DNA of 64,000 bases from Paenibacillus oenotherae (lineage in GTDB: Bacteria > Bacillota > Bacilli > Paenibacillales > Paenibacillaceae), in the NCBI RefSeq assembly GCF_019443105.1, contig NZ_JAHZIJ010000005.1, positions 248,001 through 312,000 on the forward strand. The letters are read 5' to 3'. Below the pieces are notes generated by a model. It did no database searches. It worked only from the letters and a program-made list of their open reading frames with translations, and was not told the origin of the DNA. This document shows positions 44,927-55,031 of this stretch, one piece after another. A program made the position numbers and the translations under genes. How positions within the stretch are numbered: position 1 is the first letter of the stretch; each line of letters starts with the position of its first letter.

Positions 44927-46435
44927 ATGTTCCGCAAGAAAGCAATTGTTCTAGCATTCATGATGTCCCTGTTCGTCGTGGGCGTTCTGCCCGCCGCTCA
45001 AGCCGCTCCTGCACAAGCAGCTGTGAAATCCGGCGCCCCGATCCCTACGGATGTGGACTCCATTAAGCAAGCGGGCTACAGCCATGCCGACATGAGCTCT
45101 GTTCCATTATTCGGCTCCCGCGAGGAGGATCGCCCTGTGCTGAAACGCCTCGCCGCGATTCTCAAGCGAATTGCCGCGAAGGCAGAGCTCTATACGAGAG
45201 AGGAGCCTGTTGATGGGATGGAAAGCTTCTTCGGCAATGATGTCGACATTACATTCTCAGATGGCACATCGACCTCGCTGACCCTCACTCATCCCGATAC
45301 ACTGACCTTCTACTATGCCGACGCCTCGTATCGCGCCAAGGATGCAGCAGCAGTTGAAGAGCTGAACAACATGTTCCATAATCCCGATCAAACGACAATA
45401 AGCAGCACAACACCGAGGATCGGGGACAAAATCGTGCTCAAAGGCAACGACGCCGGGTTCGAGAGCGGAACGCTTACCGTCTTCCTGGTTCAGGGCGGCT
45501 CCTATCAGAGCTTCACTTCCGTGAAGGGCGTGGCCTTCCCAGCCAAGAGGGCTCTGCTGATTCATCGGGCGCCTATCACCCATGCCAGATACAATACAGC
45601 GTTTCAGCTGCCCGCCTTCGGCGAAGCATCCGACGGCACACTTCAGCCCGTCAAACCTGGCGAATGGTCACTGGTCTATTCCACCGGTTGGCTGCAAAGC
45701 GGCAGAGAGGTGAAGATCGCCGCCCCCGCAGCTCCACAGCTGTCGATTAATGGTGTTCTTGTCAGCGATTCAGCCATGAAGCCCATCACGCACCAAGGCC
45801 GAATCATGCTGCCGCTGCGCTCCCTGTCGGTTTCGTTCGGATGGCCGGTACAATGGGATCATGTGAACAAAAGGGTGCTTATTGGGACATCAGCGGCTGT
45901 CGCAGAGGCGGAGGGTAACAAGGGGAGCGGCAAGTCGATATCGCTTTGGGTCAAAGGCAAACGAATAAAGAGTGATACAGCGCCTATCATCGTCAAGGGG
46001 AGCGTCTACGTTCCGCTGCGGACGGTTGCGGAGGCGTTCGGATTCGGGATTGCCTGGACTCCCGAAACGAGAAGCGCCCATCTGCTCTTCAAGCCGGCGC
46101 TTCTCTCCGTGGAGGCATACGCGAAGGATCAGCAGCAGCAGCTCATCGTCAAAGCGGTGAACGACTATGCCGCCGCGCTTAACGCCCGCGATGAGAAGCG
46201 GCTTGCAGCCCTGTTCAGCTCGACTGCAAAGCCTGCTCCGGGGCTTCAATCGATCGGCAATCGCCTCATCGTCTCCATTCGTGATATTAAGTTTGAAGCA
46301 CGGAATGAGGGGAAGAACATGCTGGCCTATGTAACCTTCGCCTATTTGTTCGACGAGAATGGAAATACCGAGAGTACACAGGGTATCGTATTCGGACTAG
46401 AGAATGGCAATTGGCGCATTCTCGATGTCGATTAA
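44927..46435 (+). CDS. secreted protein with copper-amine-oxidase N-terminal-like domain
   Basis: 502 residues with a signal peptide (MFRKKAIVLAFMMSLFVVGV, cut near AQAAP). The central portion (about 275-390) is a Cu_amine_oxidN1 repeat domain: SINGVLVSDSAMKPITHQGRIMLPLRSLSVSFGW and PIIVKGSVYVPLRTVAEAFGFGIAWTPETR, common in Bacillales secreted proteins. The C-terminal ~100 residues (VKAVNDYAAALNARDEKRLAALFSSTA) look like an NTF2/SnoaL-type module. RBS AGAGGTG precedes the ATG at 44927. Role at the cell surface unknown. Confidence 0.85.
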   Translation: MFRKKAIVLAFMMSLFVVGVLPAAQAAPAQAAVKSGAPIPTDVDSIKQAGYSHADMSSVPLFGSREEDRPVLKRLAAILKRIAAKAELYTREEPVDGMESFFGNDVDITFSDGTSTSLTLTHPDTLTFYYADASYRAKDAAAVEELNNMFHNPDQTTISSTTPRIGDKIVLKGNDAGFESGTLTVFLVQGGSYQSFTSVKGVAFPAKRALLIHRAPITHARYNTAFQLPAFGEASDGTLQPVKPGEWSLVYSTGWLQSGREVKIAAPAAPQLSINGVLVSDSAMKPITHQGRIMLPLRSLSVSFGWPVQWDHVNKRVLIGTSAAVAEAEGNKGSGKSISLWVKGKRIKSDTAPIIVKGSVYVPLRTVAEAFGFGIAWTPETRSAHLLFKPALLSVEAYAKDQQQQLIVKAVNDYAAALNARDEKRLAALFSSTAKPAPGLQSIGNRLIVSIRDIKFEARNEGKNMLAYVTFAYLFDENGNTESTQGIVFGLENGNWRILDVD

Positions 46436-46455
46436 GTTCCCGCTGCAGCAATAAT

Positions 46456-46501
46456 AGCCTCCGGGGTCAGAGAAGCGCTGGGTGCGCCAACCTCGGAGGC
46501 T
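46456..46501 (+). terminator. terminator after the secreted protein gene
   Basis: AGCCTCCG (46456-46463) pairs with CGGAGGCT (46494-46501), followed by GTTATTTG. Confidence 0.75.
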
Positions 46502-46605
46502 GTTATTTGTCCTGTGCAGGGGATGCTGAAAGCCACTGGCGCGGAAAGCCTGATTGAAGTAACCTAAAGTATGAAGCCTGTCTATAAAGGAGCTTGAAGC
46601 AACAC

Positions 46606-47589
46606 ATGTCAAAAACCGATAACCTGCTCGCCATTCTCTGGCTGCTGACCACCCGCAAACGAATGACCGCTCCGCAGCTGGCTGAAGAGCTTGAGATGAG
46701 CGTTCGCACCGTCTACCGCTATATTGACGCCCTGTGTGCCAGCGGCGTGCCCGTCGTCGCCGAATTCGGGCGCGAGGGCGGATACAGCCTGCTGAACCAA
46801 TTTGTCGAGTCCCCGCTATTCTTCGATGAAGAAGAGCGCAAAGCTATGGTGCATTCCGCACTGTTCGCCCGGCAAGCCGGATATCCCTACGGAGAGGCGC
46901 TGGAGCGCGCATTGACCAAGATCAAGCTGTATACCAATGAAGAGCAGCTTGATAACTTGGAGCGCTATACGCGCGGCTTCGACGTACTGGCACCGCTGGA
47001 TGCCGGACCCATACATGACGAGCCCGTCTTCCGCCAGCTTGAAGAGGCGGTTGCCAACAATAAGACGGTCGAGATTACTTACCGGAAGGAGAACCAGACG
47101 AAGGAAGAGACCCGCTTCATCAATCCTTACGGTGTCGTGCACTGGATGAACAAATGGTATGTCGTCGCTTACTGCCAGCTGCGCTGTGATATCCGAAGCT
47201 TTCGGGTGGATCGTGTGAGTGCCTTGGTCAGCACCGACAAGGAATTCGAGCGGCCGGAAGGCTTCTCCGCCGGTAACTTCTTCGCCGAGCAGATCCAGCC
47301 GCCTATGCCCCCGCAGGACTCGCTGATTACTGTGGTGATCCAGGGCAAGCCGGATGCCGTCAGGCAAATATACAGCAACAGATATTGGCGGTTTTATAGT
47401 GCGGGGCATACGGAAGATACCGTGACATTCCAACTGGACGAGGAGATGATGAACCGCTATCTTCCGAATTTTCTCACACAGTATGGCGAGCTCATTCGGG
47501 TCGTAGAGCCCCAAGCATTGAAGGAGAGATTGGCACAGAATGCAGCGCAATTGCTGCGTTACTATGAAGCCTCTCTGCAGCAGCAATAG
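46606..47589 (+). CDS. YafY-type WYL-domain transcriptional regulator
   Basis: A 327-residue regulator: N-terminal HTH_11 domain (LLAILWLLTTRKRMTAPQLAEELEMSVRTVYRYIDAL, then GREGGYSLL) and a C-terminal WYL domain (VEITYRKENQTKEETRFINPYGVVHWMNKWYVVAYC, RSFRVDRVSAL) plus WCX tail. The ATG at 46606 is 13 bp after AAAGGAG; a TTG at 46594 abuts that site. WYL proteins bind nucleic acid or nucleotide ligands. No obvious target gene is adjacent. Confidence 0.9.
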   Translation: MSKTDNLLAILWLLTTRKRMTAPQLAEELEMSVRTVYRYIDALCASGVPVVAEFGREGGYSLLNQFVESPLFFDEEERKAMVHSALFARQAGYPYGEALERALTKIKLYTNEEQLDNLERYTRGFDVLAPLDAGPIHDEPVFRQLEEAVANNKTVEITYRKENQTKEETRFINPYGVVHWMNKWYVVAYCQLRCDIRSFRVDRVSALVSTDKEFERPEGFSAGNFFAEQIQPPMPPQDSLITVVIQGKPDAVRQIYSNRYWRFYSAGHTEDTVTFQLDEEMMNRYLPNFLTQYGELIRVVEPQALKERLAQNAAQLLRYYEASLQQQ

Positions 47590-47616
47590 AGCCCGGATAA
47601 GAAGGATCCGGGCTCT
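47588..47616 (+). terminator. hairpin after the WYL regulator
   Basis: AGAGCCCGGAT (47588-47598) pairs with ATCCGGGCTCT (47606-47616). No clear T-run. Confidence 0.65.
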
Positions 47617-47693
47617 AAGCTAGCCGTATGGACGAGATCGATCGCCGACGATGCCGCTCCTTATATAGGAACGGCCTCTGAGCAGCGAGACCG

Positions 47694-48767
47694 CTAATAA
47701 TTTCTGCTAGTGAGCTGATTCAGGCTCTTGAACTCAAAGCCCTGCTGGCGGGCAGCATCGATGATCTTGCCGAGCGCCTCCGCATTGTCCTTGGATACGG
47801 AATGCAGCAGAATAACCGCTCCCGGATGAAGCTGCTCCACGACCTTCGTATAGGCGTAATTCCAGCCTCGCTGGGCTTTCGTATCCCAGTCCTTGTACGC
47901 TACCGACCAAAAGACGCTTGTATAGCCATCCTCCTTGCTTGCCGCCAGCACTCTGTCGTTAAAAATGCCTCTTGGCGGGCGCAGATAGCGCATCTCCTGC
48001 TGCCCGGTTAATTGAGCAACAGCCGCTTTCACCTTTTCCAGCTCGCTTCTGATCTGTTCCCGCGAAAGGCCGCTCATATCCGGATGGCTCCAGGAATGGT
48101 TCCCGACCAAATGCCCCTCGTTCACCATACGTTTAACTAGCTCCGGCTGATCCTTGATATAGTGCCCTGTGATGAAAAATATCGCCGGCACCTGCTTTTC
48201 CTTCAACACATCCAGCACCCGGCTCGTATAGCCGTTCTCATAACCGTTGTCGAACGTCAAATACAGCTCCTTCTGGGCCGTCTGGCCAAGGAAGATCGCC
48301 TCATGCTTGCGGAGCAGATTCTGAAACCCCTCCTCCGCTATAGATGGCAGCGCCCCGTTCACACTCCGCTTGAAGCCAAAATGAAATGCACCGCCGGATG
48401 GAGCCGAAGCAACTCGTGAGGCCGAGGATGTTGGTGATGTTGGTGATGTTGGCGATGTTGGCGATGTTGGCGATGTTGGCGATGTTGGCGATGTTGGCGA
48501 TGTTGGCGATGTTGGCGATGTTGCTGATGTTGGTGATGTTGGTGATGTTGGTGATGTTGCTGATGTTGCTGATGTTGCTGATGTTGGTGATGTTGTTGGC
48601 GCTGATGATACTAGTGGTGGTGCTGATGTTGGTGGTGTGCTTGCTGCGGCAGAGGTCATAGCTGCCGAAGGGGCAGCCATGAAAAAAATTGTCATCAAAC
48701 ACACGATGGACCGTACAAAGTTGCAACCTGTCATAATCAGTGTTATCCACTTCCTTCGCAGCTTCAT
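47694..48767 (-). CDS. PdaA-type polysaccharide deacetylase with Thr/Ser/Pro repeat linker
   Basis: Peptidoglycan N-acetylmuramic acid deacetylase of the PdaA family, which makes muramic delta-lactam in spore cortex. 357 residues: a signal/anchor helix (~8-33), a linker (~38-120) almost wholly of TSP/TSA triplets, and the NodB domain with LYLTFDNGYENGYTS (PdaA form of motif 1), HLVGNHSWSHPDMS (motif 2), RPPRGIFND (motif 3) and PGAVILLHSVS (motif 5). The linker is encoded by a 9-bp tandem repeat and so can vary in length in frame. The ATG lies at 48765-48767. Confidence 0.9.
   Translation of the reverse strand: MKLRRKWITLIMTGCNFVRSIVCLMTIFFMAAPSAAMTSAAASTPPTSAPPLVSSAPTTSPTSATSATSATSPTSPTSPTSATSPTSPTSPTSPTSPTSPTSPTSPTSPTSPTSSASRVASAPSGGAFHFGFKRSVNGALPSIAEEGFQNLLRKHEAIFLGQTAQKELYLTFDNGYENGYTSRVLDVLKEKQVPAIFFITGHYIKDQPELVKRMVNEGHLVGNHSWSHPDMSGLSREQIRSELEKVKAAVAQLTGQQEMRYLRPPRGIFNDRVLAASKEDGYTSVFWSVAYKDWDTKAQRGWNYAYTKVVEQLHPGAVILLHSVSKDNAEALGKIIDAARQQGFEFKSLNQLTSRNY
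48427..48597. repeat. 9-bp tandem array inside the deacetylase gene
   Basis: Nineteen units of GATGTTGGY/GATGTTGCT (plus strand) in perfect 9-bp register, encoding Thr-Ser-Pro or Thr-Ser-Ala on the minus strand. Runs of identical units (eight GATGTTGGC from 48445 to 48516) indicate recent slippage. Confidence 0.93.
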
Positions 48768-48840
48768 AACATTACTATTTCACTACAAAGGGAAAGTTAT
48801 GTGAGATATAACATATCGTTGACTGGACTTCGGATAAACG

Positions 48841-48945
48841 AAGGGCAGTCCGAAAAGTCCAATATCCAATGAGTCAGTCCCCAATGATGTGAAAAGATGC
48901 CTCCAAAACCACTAAAAGTGGAACTGGAAGCATCTTTTTTGTTAT
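48841..48945 (+). repeat. R3 repeat with terminator-like hairpin, copy 1
   Basis: Matches 57133-57225 in inverted orientation at roughly four of five bases. Contains AGATGC (48895-48900) pairing with GCATCT (48930-48935), an inner CCACT/AGTGG stem, and six T. No gene reads into this copy on the plus strand, so it is probably a transposed copy of the sequence that ends the metalloprotease gene. Confidence 0.7.
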
Positions 48946-48999
48946 ATATGGAGACTTAGTGGGCCTCTGAGATCATCAAACAGCTTTCTGGACAAACCC

Positions 49000-49325
49000 T
49001 TCTCCAAGTGTTGTGAAGATAGAGTGACGGAGGAAGAAGCCTGCGAATGTGCATGAATTTCGGTTACAAGACGCCATATTGATTAAATTCCTGCGATCAT
49101 GCATGAATTTCGGAAAAAATCGGCCGTTAAGGAGAAACGAAGGTGAAATACCTGCACTCTGGCAGGCATTTCACCTTCAAGGGGCCAGAAACGAGCAAAT
49201 TAATGCCGTTTTGCAGGTTTTACCTCGCTCACATCTTGCATCTAGCATGTCTCGGCGTTTGAATGACGGATCATCCTCTGGCGAGGAGTACGTCAACATT
49301 CCCATGATCGCAGGCATTCCACATC
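49000..49325 (+). repeat. R1 dispersed repeat, copy c
   Basis: Close match to copy b and to inverted copy e. Long hairpin at 49139-49178 with arms GAAGGTGAAAT and ATTTCACCTTC. Carries the same MHEFRLQDAI reading frame (from 49049) as copy b. Together with R3 it fills the gap 48768-49395, where no gene is seen. Confidence 0.85.
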
Positions 49326-49395
49326 GTACTGCTTCTTAAAGTGGATGTTGAGATTTCTAAAAAAAGGTTTTTCTAGACAAACCCTTTTATTATCT

Positions 49396-51156
49396 TTAAC
49401 GTGAACGAGGCTTGCTCCGCGACTGCGAACGCCCCTTGGAGCTAGGGCCCCCAGCACGCTGCTTGCCCTTGGCCCCATTGCTGCCCGAGCGCTCGCTGTA
49501 CTGCGGGCGCCCGCCGACTGCCCCGCGCTGCGGGCGCTCGCCTGTACCGCCGCGCTCACCGCGCTGCGGACGGGCTTGCTCCGCGCCCGCGCGCCCGCTC
49601 GCCGCACGGCCCCGGCCGCTGCGCTGCGGATCGGCGTCCCCGCTCGGCCCACGGCCCCGGCCGCTGCGCTGCGGATCGGCGTCCCCGCTCGGTCCGCGTC
49701 CCCGGCTGCTGCGCTGCGGCTCAGCGCCCCAGCTCTGCTCGCTGGCTCCTGCACGCTCGCCTGCATATGATCCCCACGCGCCGCGCTGCGGACGCCCGCT
49801 AGCTCCGCCACGCTGCGGGCGCTCACCTGCACCGCTGCGCTCACCGCGCTGCGGACGAGCTTGCTCCGCGCCCGCGCGCCCGCTCGCCGCACGGCCCCGG
49901 CCGCTGCGCCCTGTCTTCTCGCCTTTCGCTCCGCCGCCTCGCTCTGCACTTCCGCTTCGCGCTCCTCCACGTTCCGACGAGCCGCGACGTTCACCGCGTT
50001 TGGCACTGCTGCGCTCGCCGCCCGCGCTTCGATCAGCTTTGGGCTGGACTCCTCCTTCACGTGGAATGGATTGGCTAATGCCTTTCTCAATCGCAGCCAG
50101 CTCCGGTTTGTCCTTGGGTACCACGATTGTGATAGCCAAGCCCTTCTCACCAGCACGGCCTGTCCGGCCAATCCGGTGAATATAGCTTTCAACATCATGC
50201 GGGATATCGTAGTTGAACACATGCGTAACACCTTCGACATCGAGCCCGCGTGCAGCTACGTCTGTTGCGATCAGCAGATGCAGCTTTGCATCGCGAAACC
50301 TTTTCATGACCTGCTCGCGCTTAGCCTGTGACAAATCACCATGCAGCTCGTCGCTGTTGTAACCGAGTGCTTGAAGCTCCTCGTTAAGTGTCTTGGCTCT
50401 CCTCTTCGTGCGGCAGAAAATCAGACCAAGATAAGGCTGCTGCTCATCTATCAGCCTCCGGAGCGTAGATTGCTTACCCCGATCAGTCGTTTCAACAATC
50501 AATTGGCGAATGGCCTTAACCGTCACTTGAGGCGCCTTGACCGTAATATCTTTGGGCTCCCGCATGAAACGAGTCGCAAGCGATCTTACCAGCGCCGGCA
50601 TTGTCGCCGAGAACAGCATCGTTTGCCGTTTGTAGGGCAGCTGGCTGATAATCTCCTCCACTTCATTCAAAAAGCCCATATGCAGCATCTGGTCTGCTTC
50701 GTCCAGCACTAGCATTTTTACTGTTCCAAGCTTTATCGTACCTCTCCGAATATGATCAAGAAGCCGCCCTGGCGTTGCAACGACCATATGAACACTGCGC
50801 TTCAGCTTATGCATCTGCGCTTCCACATCCTGCCCGCCGTACACAGCAAGCATATTACACTCCGCCCGGGATGCAACCCAGCGCTTGAGCTCGGCAGTAA
50901 TCTGCAGGGCCAGCTCCCGTGTAGGCGTCAGAATCAGCCCTTGCAGCGCATCCTTGCTTCCATCTATCTTTTCCAGCATCGGCAGCAGAAAAGCAAGTGT
51001 CTTCCCTGTTCCGGTCTGCGCCTGACAGATCACATCATTACCTTGCAAAATGACCGGTATCGCGCTTTCCTGAATCGGCGTCGCTACATCAATCCCGCCA
51101 TTGCGCAGTGCTGCAGTCCGTTCCGATGATATTCCCAGCTCTATAAATCCTGCCAT
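49396..51156 (-). CDS. DEAD-box RNA helicase with repeat-built RG-rich tail
   Basis: ATP-dependent RNA helicase of the CshA/DeaD type. From the ATG at 51156 (after GAGGTGG) the 586-residue protein has [15 protein letters not shown] motif [45 protein letters not shown] and [10 protein letters not shown]. Residues after ~370 are an Arg/Gly/Ser/Gln-rich tail of over 200 residues made of repeated blocks such as [15 protein letters not shown] (three times) and two copies of a longer [14 protein letters not shown] unit. The tail likely gives RNA binding or condensate behaviour; the gene may act in cold-shock or RNA decay. Confidence 0.93.
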   Translation of the reverse strand: MAGFIELGISSERTAALRNGGIDVATPIQESAIPVILQGNDVICQAQTGTGKTLAFLLPMLEKIDGSKDALQGLILTPTRELALQITAELKRWVASRAECNMLAVYGGQDVEAQMHKLKRSVHMVVATPGRLLDHIRRGTIKLGTVKMLVLDEADQMLHMGFLNEVEEIISQLPYKRQTMLFSATMPALVRSLATRFMREPKDITVKAPQVTVKAIRQLIVETTDRGKQSTLRRLIDEQQPYLGLIFCRTKRRAKTLNEELQALGYNSDELHGDLSQAKREQVMKRFRDAKLHLLIATDVAARGLDVEGVTHVFNYDIPHDVESYIHRIGRTGRAGEKGLAITIVVPKDKPELAAIEKGISQSIPREGGVQPKADRSAGGERSSAKRGERRGSSERGGARSGSAERGGGAKGEKTGRSGRGRAASGRAGAEQARPQRGERSGAGERPQRGGASGRPQRGAWGSYAGERAGASEQSWGAEPQRSSRGRGPSGDADPQRSGRGRGPSGDADPQRSGRGRAASGRAGAEQARPQRGERGGTGERPQRGAVGGRPQYSERSGSNGAKGKQRAGGPSSKGRSQSRSKPRSR

Positions 51157-51420
51157 TACATCCACCTCATTATAATTAAAAACCTTCCCGTATCTAACAT
51201 CCGGCATACCCTATCGTACCACAATCTTACTTTGAGCATGTACCGATATTTGCTTTGTAACATACCTAATGGAAGTTTAATATTATTTATGGTAAAATAT
51301 AGAACGATAAGCAAGCGTTAAAAATTATATCTATTTCACTCATTACCGCCCCATTGCCGACCATCGTTCAAGCCCGTCCCGTTCATCTGCAACTATATAT
51401 TTTAAGGAGCTGTCGCGTCT

Positions 51421-51666
51421 ATGAAAATAAAGGATAACAGCAGCAGCAATCACATTCACACCTCTCAGCCAGCATCCGAATTGATCTCCGAAAAAAACTC
51501 CACCAACGAGCATCTCCTTCCTCAGCAAATTATTGAAGGCGGAGGCCCGCCTGCCAGAGTCCAGTTGAATATGCTCCCCCGACCTGTAAGATGGTTTGCT
51601 TATCTGCTTATGGCTATTGCTGTCATTATGGCGGGCAGTGTTGCAATAGTCAGCTTTTTTCACTAG
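51421..51666 (+). CDS. small tail-anchored membrane protein
   Basis: An 81-residue protein with a polar, Ser/Asn-rich N-terminal half and a single hydrophobic segment at about residues 57-79 (WFAYLLMAIAVIMAGSVAIV) near the C-terminus. AAGGAG lies 14 nt before the ATG, a little far. Divergent from the helicase gene. Not recognised. Confidence 0.6.
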   Translation: MKIKDNSSSNHIHTSQPASELISEKNSTNEHLLPQQIIEGGGPPARVQLNMLPRPVRWFAYLLMAIAVIMAGSVAIVSFFH

Positions 51667-51869
51667 AGACAGATTCCGAAATAGCCGTCAAAACCGATAC
51701 ATGCGATTCCCGGTACACGAACCGAACTCCACTAGTTGCTCTACTGCCAGACTTCGATCCCTGCCACCCGTCTGTTATAACTTCCAAATTAAGCAGGTCC
51801 GGCGGACCTTGTTGTGCTACTACCCCGATGAAAATCAGGAGTGACTTCAACTCGCCCGGTGCGCCCGAT

Positions 51870-52066
51870 GGAGCAGGAAGCCTGCATAAGCGCAGGAATT
51901 TAGGTTAAAAAATCCACGCGTGATAAAATACCTGCAAATGTTCATGAATATGAAGCGGAATAGGCCGACTGAGGTCAACTGTCGCAAAATCCCTGCCCTT
52001 TAGCAGGCATTCACTCTGCAGAGGGCTAAAACGAGTGAAAAAACTGCATTTTCGCAAGAATGTTCA
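51870..52066 (+). repeat. R1 dispersed repeat, copy d (divergent)
   Basis: Same order of units as copy a: CCTGCATAAGCGCAGG (51880-51895), CCTGCAAATGTTCATG, CCTGCCCTTTAGCAGG (51992-52007), and a decayed last unit CTGCATTTTCGCAAG. It fills most of the 51667-52233 gap, where no gene is seen. Confidence 0.7.
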
Positions 52067-52233
52067 ACATTTACAGCATCCCGGAGACTGAGCCATTTGC
52101 ACGGCATGGAATTATTAAGGTGACTTTGAGCAGCGCATCTGGGTATATACCGTGTTCTTTCTCTTTTTCGTCCATAGACTGTTGTAACGAACGTTAAGAA
52201 TGAAGATACGACATATATTCGGGGGAACTAGCG

Positions 52234-53851
<1,618 letters not shown>

Positions 53852-53930
53852 TACAGAGCTTCCGCGCGTTCCATATGCCGCCCGCCTGAATACAATAAAT
53901 CACTATTCCCATCATTCAGGAGTGATCTCT

Positions 53931-55031
53931 TTGATAACAGTCAGTCTATGTATGATTGTCAAGAATGAGGAAGAGACTCTGGGACGCTGCCTCGGCTCTG
54001 TCGCACAACACATCGACGAAATCATTATCGTAGATACCGGCTCTACCGATGGAACTGTTGCTGTAGCCCGGCAGTTTACCGACCGGATTCATCATTTTGC
54101 GTGGATCGATGATTTTGCCGCTGCCCGGAATTATGCATTCAGCCTCGCAACAAGCGACTATATCCTGTGGCTGGATTCCGATGATATCTTTCGCGAGAAA
54201 GATCGGGAGCAATTCAAAGCGCTGCTGCAAACGCTCGATCCTGCCGTAGACTCCGTATCCATGCCCTATATTCTAAGTACCGATGAATTCGGCAACAGCA
54301 CTTCCGTCATCAGACGCAACAGGCTCGTTAAAAGGGCAAAGCGGTTCCAATGGATCGGCCCTGTCCATGAATACCTTCTCGTCCACGGCCGCACGATCAA
54401 CAGTGACATAGCCGTTACGCATTGCAGCATCCGCCACGACAGCGACCGGAATATTGCCATCTATGAGAAGAGGCTTGCAGCCGATGAGAAATTATCCCCC
54501 CGCGACCTGTTCTACTATGCCAATGAGCTCAAAGACCACGCCCGCTATCGGGAGGCCATTACTTACTATGAGAAATTCATTGCCACCGGCGACTGCTGGA
54601 TTGAAGACCTGCTGTCCTGCTGCGGCCGCATGGCCGACTGCTATCATGAGCTGAACGATCCGCAGCGCGAGCTGGAATCCACTCTAAGAGCCTTTCAGTA
54701 CGCCGCTCCACGCGCAGACTCCTGCTGCCGGCTAGGCTACTATTTTCTCCAAAAGAATGATCTCGCCGCAGCCGTCCACTGGTACGAGACAGCAGCCGCT
54801 CTCCCGCAGCCCCATGACGCATGGGGGTTCACGAACCGCTCCTGCTCCACCTGGCTGCCCCATCTACAGCTTTGCGTCTGTTATGATCGGCTGGGCAATT
54901 ATGAACTGGCTCACCAGCACAATGAGAAAGCTGGAGAGTACAGGCCGACTGATCAGCGAATTCTATATAACCGTTCCTACCTGCAGCCCCTGATCCAGCC
55001 TAGCAGCAGCCGGAGTGACAGCTATGCCTAG
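53931..55031 (+). CDS. family-2 glycosyltransferase with TPR region
   Basis: A 366-residue cytoplasmic glycosyltransferase, predicted to modify the collagen-like protein. GT-A start ITVSLCMIVKNEEETLGRCL, EIIIVDTGSTDGT, the DxD in LWLDSDDIF, then RIGPVHEYL-like acceptor segment. The C-terminal half (~190-340) has TPR-like helical repeats (ALFYYANELKDHARYREAITYYEKF). Start is TTG at 53931, eight bases after AGGAG; GTG at 53922 overlaps the ribosome site. Overlaps the next gene by 8 nt. Confidence 0.88.
   Translation: MITVSLCMIVKNEEETLGRCLGSVAQHIDEIIIVDTGSTDGTVAVARQFTDRIHHFAWIDDFAAARNYAFSLATSDYILWLDSDDIFREKDREQFKALLQTLDPAVDSVSMPYILSTDEFGNSTSVIRRNRLVKRAKRFQWIGPVHEYLLVHGRTINSDIAVTHCSIRHDSDRNIAIYEKRLAADEKLSPRDLFYYANELKDHARYREAITYYEKFIATGDCWIEDLLSCCGRMADCYHELNDPQRELESTLRAFQYAAPRADSCCRLGYYFLQKNDLAAAVHWYETAAALPQPHDAWGFTNRSCSTWLPHLQLCVCYDRLGNYELAHQHNEKAGEYRPTDQRILYNRSYLQPLIQPSSSRSDSYA

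Noticed and set aside
48301-48750. Minus ORF of Asn-Ile-Ser/Ala repeats
   Set aside because: Alternate frame of the 9-bp repeat in the deacetylase gene.
49293-50240. 315-codon minus ORF rich in Ser/Ala/Arg
   Set aside because: Shadow of the GC-rich helicase tail in another frame.
52200-52233. Sigma-E or sigma-K promoter upstream of the collagen locus
   Set aside because: CATATATT resembles a sporulation -10, but no matching -35 is found at the right distance.
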